Below are positions 1 through 6,798 of a stretch of DNA of 10,146 nt, piece after piece. Positions within the stretch are counted from its first letter, which is position 1, and each line of letters opens with the position of its first letter. The notes beneath the pieces were generated by a model, which was given only the letters and a program-made list of their open reading frames with translations, was not told the DNA's origin and searched no databases. Position numbers and translations under genes: made by a program. This stretch comes from Thermoflexales bacterium. Lineage in GTDB: Bacteria > Chloroflexota > Anaerolineae > Fen-1058. The DNA lies in the NCBI GenBank assembly GCA_016931085.1, contig JAFGFO010000079.1, positions 1 to 10,146 on the forward strand. Direction: 5' to 3'.

Positions 1-2
1 GC

Positions 3-227
3 GATTTTGGCCCGGTCGGCGCGCGCCCGGCTTATCGCCGGCAAGGCTTGACGCGCGCCGTGCTGCTCGAGGGCTTGCGCCGGATGCAGGCGTACGGGAT
101 GGACCGCGTGTGTGTCTCTACCGGCGTGTCGAATACGCCGGCGCGGCGGCTGTATGAGTCGATTGGCTTCAAGATCGTGAACAAATATCTCGATTACGTA
201 AAATATGACTCTCCTGAAAAAAACTAG
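3..227 (+). CDS. GNAT-family N-acetyltransferase, C-terminal part (5' end outside window)
   Basis: Frame 3 is open from the window edge to a TAG stop at 225-227, giving 74 residues of a protein that starts upstream. 'RRQGLTRAVLLEGLRRMQ' fits motif A of the GNAT fold (the acetyl-CoA pyrophosphate-binding loop followed by its helix). 'STGVSNTPARRLYESIGFK' fits motif B, with the usual Asn-x-x-A-x-x-LYxxxGF pattern near the C-terminus. GNAT enzymes transfer an acetyl group from acetyl-CoA to an amine, usually in the cytoplasm. The substrate cannot be read from this fragment, since the N-terminal acceptor-side half is missing. It lies on the same strand as the regulator gene that follows but is separated by 139 nt with its own hairpin, so co-transcription is uncertain. 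I am confident of the family and do not assign a specific function. Confidence 0.82.
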   Translation, partial: DFGPVGARPAYRRQGLTRAVLLEGLRRMQAYGMDRVCVSTGVSNTPARRLYESIGFKIVNKYLDYVKYDSPEKN

Positions 228-234
228 GAATTTA

Positions 235-261
235 CCGCAAAGGCGCGAAGGACGCTAGGAA
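235..261 (+). repeat. Short 9-nt periodic tract (three degenerate units)
   Basis: Three consecutive 9-mers, CCGCAAAGG, CGCGAAGGA and CGCTAGGAA, share the pattern CGC-A-A/G-G-G. They lie directly after the GNAT stop codon. A related CGCAAAGG recurs at 346-353, just before the start of the regulator gene. From memory, tracts of the form 'accgcaaaggcgcaaaggacgc' occur between genes in many environmental bacterial genomes. I could not search for other copies. Confidence 0.4.
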
Positions 262-287
262 AATTAAGGTTGGGCCAAACACTCACT

Positions 288-311
288 GACGTGCCATTCA
301 GAAATGGCGTC
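288..311 (+). promoter_or_regulatory. Hairpin / inverted repeat upstream of the LAL regulator gene
   Basis: GCCATT (293-298) and AATGGC (303-308) form a perfect 6-bp stem with a CAGA loop. GAC (288-290) and GTC (309-311) extend it across a 2-nt bulge. No T-run follows, so it does not look like an intrinsic terminator for the GNAT gene. It could be an operator or a structured part of the leader 56 nt before the regulator start. I see no convincing -35/-10 pair next to it. Confidence 0.4.
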
Positions 312-366
312 GGGCCTCAGAAATCCGAAAATCGAAGCGATCGCACGCAAAGGTAAAGGCGACACA

Positions 367-3171
367 ATGCTTGCGCCTCTTTTGAAAACCAAGCTCTACA
401 TTCCTCCAATTCGACCCGAATTGGTACCCCGCCCACGCTTGATCGAGCGCTTGAACGCTGGGCTCCACCGCAAGCTCACACTCGTCTCTGCCCCGGCGGG
501 TTTTGGCAAAACGACCCTGCTGAGCGAGTGGGTTCAAAGCCTGAAGAAAGATGGGCCAGCTTGTGCGGAATCCAACCGCTCCCCTGTCTCTCCCCAAGTC
601 TGCTGGCTCTCGCTGGACGAAGGCGACAACGACCCCATGCGTTTTTGGATGTGTTTTATCACCGCTCTGCAGACTGTGCAGCCGGAAATGGGGCAGAACG
701 CCCTGGCGATGTTCAAATCGCCCCAGCCGGTGCCCGTCGAGGCCAGCCTGGTTACGCTGGTGAACGAAATCACGTCTTTTACGCTCGAGTCCCAGGACGA
801 ACTGCTCGTCCTCGTCCTCGACGACCTTCACCTGGTCGAAGCAGTTCCTATCCACGAAGGGCTTGCTTTTCTTCTGGATCGTCTCCCCCCTCCGCCGCAG
901 GGCTTGCACATGGTCATCACCACCCGGGTCGATCCCCCCATCCGCCTGGCTCGTCTGCGCGCGCGTGGGCAGGCGACAGAGCTACACGGGGACGATCTGC
1001 GCTTTACACTCGACGAAGCGGCCGCTTTCTTGAGCCAGGCGACCGGTCTGGCACTTTCTCCACAAGCTTTGAGGGCCTTGGAAGAACGGACGGAGGGTTG
1101 GGTCACCGGCTTGCAAATGGCATCGATTGCCTTGCAATCGACAATCGCGCTGCAGTCAAGCACCTCGAGAGGCACTCGGGACATGGAGCATGTCGGCGAT
1201 TTTATTGAGGCGTTCACCCGCAGCAATCGTTACGCCTTGGAATATTTATGGGAAGAGGTGTTGAGCCAGGAGGCGGAAGAGGTTCAGGCTTTTTTGCTGT
1301 ACAGCTCGATCCTGGACCGGCTGAGCGGGGCACTCTGCGATGCCGTCATAGGCCGGTCAGGCAGCCAGGCCCTGCTCGAGAAGCTGGAATCGTCCAACCT
1401 GTTCATCGTTCCCCTGGATCACGAGCGGCATTGGTATCGTTATCATCAGCTCTTTGCCGAGTTGCTGCGCACCCAACTGGTCAAGTTACACGCCGAAAGC
1501 CTGCCCACCTTGCATGGTCGGGCCAGTGAATGGTATGAACGAAACGGGCTGCCGGTTGAAGCGATCAACCACGCCCTGGCGGCCGGTGATGCCGGGCGGG
1601 CAGCCAGGCTGCTGGAGCAGCACGCGCTCGAGTTATTGGAGAGCGGCGAGGTGATCACGCTCGTGCGCTGGTTGGAGGAGCTGCCCAACGGATTGCTTCG
1701 CTCACGGCCCTGGCTGTGCATAGTCCACGCCTGGGTATTGATCCTGGGTGGCGACGCGGCAGCGATCGAGTCACGCTTGCGAGACGCTGAGGAAGCTCTG
1801 CCAGGCCTCGCTTTATCCTCTGACCAGGAACGGCGCATACGGGGCTATATCTCGGCCATTCGGGCCCAGGTGGCTTTTATCAAGGGCGCCATACCTGAAA
1901 CGATCGAGCTGGCTTACGACGCGCTCGAAAAGGTGCCCGCCGCAGACCACAGCGTGCGCGCCACGACGGTCTTGATACTAGGCTCGGCGTATGGCCATAC
2001 CGGCAATTTTGCGGACGCCATCCGCGCTTTCGATCAAGGCAAAGCGATTAGCCAGGCCAGCGGCAATTATTTTCACGTCATGCTGACCAGTTGCGCCAGG
2101 GCACAAATCGAGGTTGCCCAGGGCCAACTCCACAAGGCCGCCTGTGCCTACCGGGCCGCCTTGCAACTGGTCGAAGGCTCGACCAGGCGAGTGAAGGGGC
2201 TTTTTCCAGGCCTGGGTTACCCCTACGTGGGCCTGGCAGATGTGCTGCGCGAGTGGAACGAGCTGGAGGAGGCGGCTCACTATGCGGAAGAAGGCGTAAA
2301 GCTGTGCCAATTGCTGGGGCAGGCGGAGATATCGGTCAACGGCTATGTTACGCTGGCACGCGTGCGGCGCGCCCGGGGTGACCTGGACGGCGCGTTGACC
2401 ACACTTCAAGAGGCCAGGCGGCATGCCAGCGAGCTGTCAACCTGGTCGGTGGCCCTGGTGGCAGCGCACCAGGCGCGCCTGTGGCTCACACAGGATGATG
2501 TGAGAGCGGCTTCCCGCTGGGCTCAGGAGAACGGGCTGGGAGTAGGTGACGCGCTCTATTTTTCCCGCGAAGCGGGACACCTCAGCCTGGCTCGAGTGCT
2601 TATAGCCCAAGATCAGTTGGACGACGCGCTCGCTTTTTTGGCGCGCCTGCTGGAAGCGGCCGAGGCGGGGGGACGGCTGAGCAGCGTGATCGAGATCCTG
2701 GCTCTCCAGGCGCTGGCCCTGCACAAACAGGCCAGGCTAGATCAGGCTTTGCCTACACTCGAACGAGCGCTGGTGCTGGCCGAAGGAGAAGGCTATATGC
2801 GGATTTTCCTGGACGAGGCTGACCCGATGGGAGCTTTGCTGCACCAAGCCGCCTTACACGGCATCACGCCAGCATACATCGACAAGCTGCTGGCGGCCTT
2901 CGGCATGCAAAAGCCCAAGCCAGCCACTTCCACAGCTTTCCCTCCCTCCCCCTCCACCCCCTTTTCCTCTCCTCTCGTCGAGCCGCTCAGCGAGCGCGAG
3001 CTAGAAGTGCTGCAGCTCGTCGCGCTCGGCCAGTCGAACCAGGAGATAGCCGGGCAACTGTGTGTTTCGATCAACACCATCAAGGCCCACCTCAAGAGCT
3101 TGAATAGAAAGCTCGACGTGCACAATCGCACACAGGCCGTGGGCCGGGCTAGAGAGTTGAAACTTTTATGA
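367..3171 (+). CDS. LAL-type (MalT-like) LuxR-family transcriptional regulator
   Basis: This 934-residue protein has the architecture of a large ATP-binding LuxR (LAL) regulator and should act in the cytoplasm. The N-terminal signature 'MLAPLLKTKLYIPPIRPELV' is followed by a Walker A motif (A-P-A-G-F-G-K-T, residues 42-49), 'LSLDEGDNDPMRFW' (81-94), a Walker B motif ending LVLDDLH (about 148-155) and a 'TTR' sensor-like motif (185-187). 'WYRYHQLFAELLR' (356-368) is typical of the family. The middle (about 390-850) is helical and TPR/MalT-like, probably for inducer or partner binding. A Pro/Ser/Thr-rich linker leads to a complete LuxR-type HTH (873-934, 'LSERELEVLQLVALGQSNQE'). ATG 367 is chosen because the family starts with MLAPLL and AAAGG ends 7 nt upstream; an in-frame ATG at 304 lies inside a hairpin. 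The inducer and targets are not evident. A CPBP protease gene follows after 19 nt. Confidence 0.9.
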   Translation: MLAPLLKTKLYIPPIRPELVPRPRLIERLNAGLHRKLTLVSAPAGFGKTTLLSEWVQSLKKDGPACAESNRSPVSPQVCWLSLDEGDNDPMRFWMCFITALQTVQPEMGQNALAMFKSPQPVPVEASLVTLVNEITSFTLESQDELLVLVLDDLHLVEAVPIHEGLAFLLDRLPPPPQGLHMVITTRVDPPIRLARLRARGQATELHGDDLRFTLDEAAAFLSQATGLALSPQALRALEERTEGWVTGLQMASIALQSTIALQSSTSRGTRDMEHVGDFIEAFTRSNRYALEYLWEEVLSQEAEEVQAFLLYSSILDRLSGALCDAVIGRSGSQALLEKLESSNLFIVPLDHERHWYRYHQLFAELLRTQLVKLHAESLPTLHGRASEWYERNGLPVEAINHALAAGDAGRAARLLEQHALELLESGEVITLVRWLEELPNGLLRSRPWLCIVHAWVLILGGDAAAIESRLRDAEEALPGLALSSDQERRIRGYISAIRAQVAFIKGAIPETIELAYDALEKVPAADHSVRATTVLILGSAYGHTGNFADAIRAFDQGKAISQASGNYFHVMLTSCARAQIEVAQGQLHKAACAYRAALQLVEGSTRRVKGLFPGLGYPYVGLADVLREWNELEEAAHYAEEGVKLCQLLGQAEISVNGYVTLARVRRARGDLDGALTTLQEARRHASELSTWSVALVAAHQARLWLTQDDVRAASRWAQENGLGVGDALYFSREAGHLSLARVLIAQDQLDDALAFLARLLEAAEAGGRLSSVIEILALQALALHKQARLDQALPTLERALVLAEGEGYMRIFLDEADPMGALLHQAALHGITPAYIDKLLAAFGMQKPKPATSTAFPPSPSTPFSSPLVEPLSERELEVLQLVALGQSNQEIAGQLCVSINTIKAHLKSLNRKLDVHNRTQAVGRARELKLL

Positions 3172-3181
3172 AGGAGAAAGG
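3171..3181 (+). promoter_or_regulatory. Ribosome binding site of the CPBP gene, overlapping the regulator stop
   Basis: The purine-rich AAGGAGAAAGG begins on the last base of the regulator's TGA stop. Its AAAGG part lies 9 nt before the ATG at 3191. The overlap, with no visible promoter in between, supports translation of the protease from the same mRNA as the regulator. Confidence 0.65.
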
Positions 3182-3190
3182 CTTTACACC

Positions 3191-4123
3191 ATGACAATCT
3201 CACAAAACAACAAACCAACCGGCCGTTTTGGACGAATCGTCCAGTTCCCCGTAACGAGGATCGTGTTGGCATTTCTCGCCCTTAGTTTCTCTATTGTGGT
3301 AGCACAAGTCGTCCTGGCCATGTTGCCTTTCGGCGGAGAAACTGATGTGCTTGGCCGGGTTATGCTGACACAACCCATCGCAGGCTCGCTGCCCTTCGGC
3401 CTGGCCTTGAAGGCCCTGCTAGCTGCGGCTATCATCGTACTCGCCTCTTATGGAGCTTTTTCTGCCTACGTTCACTTTGTCGAGCGACGCGGCCTCGTAG
3501 AGTTGGCGCCCGCCGGCGCTCTCAAGGAACTCGGCAGCGGAATGCTCACCGGCGCACTATTGGTCATGGTTACAGTTTGTGTTTTGGCGGTGCTTGGTGC
3601 GTACAAGGTGGTTGGCTTTAATGATTGGTCCGTCCTCATCATTCCACTGGCATCCTCTACCATCTCCGCCTTCGTTGAGGAAATCTTGTTTCGAGGCGTC
3701 CTATTCAAGATCATCGAAGAGAGCCTGGGAACCTGGTTAGCCTTGCTGATCTCGACAATCGTGTTCGGGCTTGGACACCTGTTCAATCCAGGTGTCAATC
3801 TAATCGGACCCTTGGCGATCGTTGCCGGGGCAGGGGTTCTCTTGGCCGCCGCTTATGTGCTCACGCGCCGCTTGTGGCTCGCAATAGGTATTCATTTCGC
3901 CTGGAATTTTACCCAAGCCCTATTTGGCATAGCCGAAGAGCAGGGATTGTTGCAAGCAAGCTTCAGTGGCCCGGATTGGCTGACCGGCGGCACCCTTGGA
4001 GAATCCGTGGTGACAGCCGTGGTGTGCTTGATAGTGGGATTCTATTTCATCGCCAAGGCAACCCAGAAAGGTCATATGATACGGCCATTTTGGCGGCGGG
4101 CTCCTCAGCTTGCGAATCATTAA
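3191..4123 (+). CDS. CPBP-family intramembrane glutamic endopeptidase (Abi/CAAX protease family)
   Basis: This 310-residue multi-pass membrane protein carries the three motifs of the CPBP (CAAX protease and bacteriocin-processing) family. They are EExxxR (E163, E164, R168 in 'FVEEILFRG'), FxxxH (F192-H196 in 'FGLGH') and HxxxN (H235-N239 in 'HFAWN'). All expected catalytic residues are present, so an active enzyme is likely. Hydrophobic segments lie at about 22-46, 68-96, 115-140, 147-170, 181-198, 204-225, 227-246 and 272-290. 'GPDWLTGG' near the C-terminus is also common in the family. Members cleave within the membrane; known ones include Rce1-type prenyl-protein proteases and bacteriocin self-immunity proteins. 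The substrate here is unknown. The gene sits 19 nt behind the LAL regulator, suggesting co-transcription. Length and start (ATG after a good RBS) are normal. Confidence 0.9.
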   Translation: MTISQNNKPTGRFGRIVQFPVTRIVLAFLALSFSIVVAQVVLAMLPFGGETDVLGRVMLTQPIAGSLPFGLALKALLAAAIIVLASYGAFSAYVHFVERRGLVELAPAGALKELGSGMLTGALLVMVTVCVLAVLGAYKVVGFNDWSVLIIPLASSTISAFVEEILFRGVLFKIIEESLGTWLALLISTIVFGLGHLFNPGVNLIGPLAIVAGAGVLLAAAYVLTRRLWLAIGIHFAWNFTQALFGIAEEQGLLQASFSGPDWLTGGTLGESVVTAVVCLIVGFYFIAKATQKGHMIRPFWRRAPQLANH

Positions 4124-4177
4124 CCACAAGCATTCCCCTCACCCTCCTCAGCCCCTTTGGTAAGCAAACCCTCTCAT

Positions 4178-4198
4178 TGCCCTTTCGGGTAGTTTTTC
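4178..4198 (+). terminator. Possible weak intrinsic terminator of the regulator-CPBP operon
   Basis: TGCCC (4178-4182) can pair with GGGTA (4187-4191), one pair being G-U, around a TTTC loop. This is followed by G and five T's (4193-4197). The stem is short, so termination strength is uncertain. The position, 55 nt after the CPBP stop and before the next promoter, suits an operon end. Confidence 0.4.
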
Positions 4199-4228
4199 AA
4201 ATCGTGCCCCAAATTACCTCCTCAGGTG

Positions 4229-4258
4229 ATGACAACTCACCCCGTGGGCTGCTATAAT
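4229..4258 (+). promoter_or_regulatory. Sigma-70-type promoter for the FtsX-like permease
   Basis: ATGACA (4229-4234, five of six matches to TTGACA) is separated by 18 nt from a consensus TATAAT (4253-4258), which is preceded by TGC to make an extended -10. Transcription would start near 4265, about 30 nt before the permease ATG and downstream of the TTG at 4263. A GGTGA/TCACC inverted repeat (4225-4229 and 4237-4241) is centred on the -35 element and could be a repressor site. Confidence 0.7.
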
Positions 4259-4295
4259 CACGTTGATACTTGATCATTTCCGCAGGAGTGTATAC

Positions 4296-6707
4296 ATGAT
4301 CGGTCCACGCTGGAGCAAAGTCTGGGCAGATTTGTGGGGCAATCGGGTCCGCACGGCCTTGGTCATCCTGTCTATCGCAGTCGGGACGTTCGCGGTGGGG
4401 TTGATCGCCGGGTTTGGTGCTGTGGTCGAGGGTGATATGCAAGCCGATTTTCAAGCCGCCAACCCCCATCACGCCGTTATCTCGAGCACGCCTTTCGACA
4501 GCGAGCTGCTGCGCGCCGTACAACGCTTGCCGGGTGTGGCGCGCGCCGAGGGGCGCAGTCTGCTATCCGCTCGCATTCGAGGCCAGGCCGGTGACTGGCA
4601 GCCGGTTCAAATCGTGGCCATTCCGCCGCTGGACGAGATGCAAATCGATTGCCTGCGCCTGGTCGACGGGACCGACCGCCCGGTGTGGGCAGAGCGCGAG
4701 ATGCTCGTCGAGCGCGGTGGTCTCCTTCTGCTCCCGGCGCGGCCGGGCGATCGGCTGACGATCGAGCTACCCAGCCGCAAAACTCGCAGCCTGCGCGTGG
4801 CAGGCGTCGTGCACGACGCGACCAGGTTTCCGGCTCTGTTTTCGGGCCAGTTGACCGTCTTTGTCAGCCCCGATACCCTGGAATGGCTGGGCGGGTCGCG
4901 GGAGTATAACCAAATGCTCATTATGGTCACTGCCAGCGGCGCCACCGAAAGCGGGGCTGGCGAGGCCCACATCCGGAGGGTAGCCCAAGCGGCGGCCGAC
5001 AAGATCGAAGCCAGCCGGCGGCAGGTCTTTCAAACCTCCATAACCAAACCAGGCGAGTTTCCCATGAGCTTTGTTCTGCGCGCTTTGCTCGTGGTTGAGG
5101 GCAGCATGGCGGTTTTTATGGTCTTTTTGAGCGTTTTTTTGGTCGTCAACACAATCACGGCCATGCTGGGCCAGCATATCCGGCAAATCGGGATCATGAA
5201 AGCGGTGGGGGCGCAAACGCCGCAAGTGATGGGCATGTATCTCGTGCTCGCGCTCGGCTTTGGCGTCCTGGCACTGGCGCTGGCCGTGCCGCTTTCGGCT
5301 GTGGCCATCTTGGGCAGCGTGGGGCTGGCCGGCCAGATGATGAACTTTATACCGGGCCCCTTTCGCATGCCCGTCCATGTCGTAGCCTTGCAAGCGGCCG
5401 TCGCGCTTGGAACGCCATTGTTGGCTGCACTGGCGCCGATCCTGGGCGGCACGCGCGTCACCGTTCGCGAAGCGATCAGCAACTATGGCCTGGGCAGCGG
5501 CGAGCCTGGCCAGGGCGTGATCGACAAGGTGCTCGAAAAAGTGCACTTGCTCCCTCGTCCTACGCTGATCTCGCTGCGCAACGCCTTCCGCCGCAGGACA
5601 CGCGTAGCGCTCACGCTTTTGACGCTGACGCTGGGTGGGGCGCTCTTTATCGCCGTCTTTAATCTGCGGGCCTCGTTCACACTTACGCTAGACGAAACGA
5701 GAGGCTACACACTCTCCGACGTCAACCTCAGCCTGGCCCGCCCTTATCGCATATCGAGCATCGAGCCAGTCATTAAGAGCGTGCCGGGGGTAGAGCGGGT
5801 AGAAGCCTGGGGGGTAGTCGCCGGGCAGGTCTTGTCCGAGGACAAGGTGCTCGGCCTGGGTGTTATCATTTACGCCCCGCCGGCGAATTCCACCCTCATC
5901 CGGCCCGCCCTGGCAGCAGGTCGCTGGCTGGTACCCCAAGATGCGAACGCCCTGGTCATCTGCAACCAGATCAGCCGGCGACGGCCGGATGTCCAGGTGG
6001 GCGACGAGCTTGTCACCAAGATCCAGGGGCAGGAATACGCCTGGCGCGTGGTGGGTGTGTGCAAGTTGCCCGGCGACGTCGAGCCAGGCTTTGCCTACGC
6101 CAATTACGAGTACCTGGCCCGGCTCTTGGGCCAGGTCGGGCGGGCGACTGATTTTCGGATTGCCACCATTGCTCAAGATGCCTCAACTCACCAGCAAGTC
6201 GCCCGCCAGCTAGAGGAACAACTGGCGGGGATGGGTATTGCGGTGTCGAACGTGAGCACCGGCAGCGAGCTGCGTGCTCAGCAAGCCGTGGGAATCGACA
6301 TTTTCCTTAGCTTTATGCTGGCCTTGGCCGGGCTGATCGCCCTGGTAGGCGGCATGGGCCTGATGGGCACCATGAGCATCAACGTGCTCGAGCGGACGCG
6401 CGAGATCGGCGTGATGCGAGCCATCGGTGCGTCGGATCGAGCCGTGTTGCAACTGGTCATCGTCGAGGGCCTGGTGATTGGCCTGATGAGTTGGCTGCTG
6501 GGAACACTGTTGGCTGTGCCCATCAGCAAACTGTTCACCGACGCGGTGGGCATCATCTTTCTCAGCGTGCCCTTGGCCGCCGTCTTTTCCCCTGGCGGCT
6601 GCCTGGTATGGTTGGGAGGGGTGCTGGGGCTGTCGGCGCTGGCCAGCATGCTGCCGGCGCGCAGCGCCGCACGTCTGACCATCCGCCAGTCGCTGGCCTA
6701 CGAATGA
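4296..6707 (+). CDS. MacB/FtsX-like ABC transporter permease with two FtsX modules
   Basis: This 803-residue inner-membrane permease is built as two repeated halves. Half one has a first helix (about 20-41, after 'LWGNRVRT'), a MacB_PCD-like extracytoplasmic domain (about 42-260) and an FtsX core (helices about 262-288, 313-340, 363-385). Half two repeats this: helix about 437-459 after 'LRNAFRRRTR', a second external domain (about 460-665), then helices at about 667-690, 717-745 and 765-787. The cytoplasmic loops 'IRQIGIMKAVGAQTPQV' (about 295-311) and 'TREIGVMRAIGASDRAV' (about 701-717) are typical FtsX coupling segments that contact the ATPase. Such permeases move lipoproteins, peptides or drugs, or transmit mechanical force; which applies here is unknown. 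AGGAG (4284-4288) sits 7 nt before ATG 4296, and the promoter position excludes an earlier TTG start. No ATPase gene is adjacent within the window. Confidence 0.88.
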   Translation: MIGPRWSKVWADLWGNRVRTALVILSIAVGTFAVGLIAGFGAVVEGDMQADFQAANPHHAVISSTPFDSELLRAVQRLPGVARAEGRSLLSARIRGQAGDWQPVQIVAIPPLDEMQIDCLRLVDGTDRPVWAEREMLVERGGLLLLPARPGDRLTIELPSRKTRSLRVAGVVHDATRFPALFSGQLTVFVSPDTLEWLGGSREYNQMLIMVTASGATESGAGEAHIRRVAQAAADKIEASRRQVFQTSITKPGEFPMSFVLRALLVVEGSMAVFMVFLSVFLVVNTITAMLGQHIRQIGIMKAVGAQTPQVMGMYLVLALGFGVLALALAVPLSAVAILGSVGLAGQMMNFIPGPFRMPVHVVALQAAVALGTPLLAALAPILGGTRVTVREAISNYGLGSGEPGQGVIDKVLEKVHLLPRPTLISLRNAFRRRTRVALTLLTLTLGGALFIAVFNLRASFTLTLDETRGYTLSDVNLSLARPYRISSIEPVIKSVPGVERVEAWGVVAGQVLSEDKVLGLGVIIYAPPANSTLIRPALAAGRWLVPQDANALVICNQISRRRPDVQVGDELVTKIQGQEYAWRVVGVCKLPGDVEPGFAYANYEYLARLLGQVGRATDFRIATIAQDASTHQQVARQLEEQLAGMGIAVSNVSTGSELRAQQAVGIDIFLSFMLALAGLIALVGGMGLMGTMSINVLERTREIGVMRAIGASDRAVLQLVIVEGLVIGLMSWLLGTLLAVPISKLFTDAVGIIFLSVPLAAVFSPGGCLVWLGGVLGLSALASMLPARSAARLTIRQSLAYE

Positions 6708-6798
6708 GCCAGCAGTTACAGACGGCCCCTCGCCACCCTCTGCTGCCTACTATGCTGGATGGTGTCTTTCTTTCCCCCGGTTCTGCTCAGACAGGCTC

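Noticed and set aside
304..366. Earlier in-frame ATG for the LAL regulator
   Set aside because: It lies inside the hairpin at 288-311, has no RBS, and adds 21 residues before the conserved MLAPLL start of the family.
298..909. Minus-strand ORF of 203 codons opposite the start of the LAL regulator
   Set aside because: It covers the Walker A and B coding region of a well-supported gene, shows no known motif, and is best explained as a shadow frame.
3874..4257. Plus-strand ORF of 127 codons overlapping the end of the CPBP gene
   Set aside because: Most of it is out of frame with the CPBP active-site region, it has no recognisable domain, and it runs through the terminator and promoter region.
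4263..4295. In-frame TTG as start of the permease
   Set aside because: It falls at or before the predicted transcription start near 4265, while ATG 4296 has AGGAG at 7 nt.
6710..6745. CAGCAG/CTGCTG inverted repeat after the permease as a terminator
   Set aside because: The loop would be 24 nt, the stem only 6 bp, and no T-run follows directly. I see no convincing terminator in 6708-6798 on either strand.
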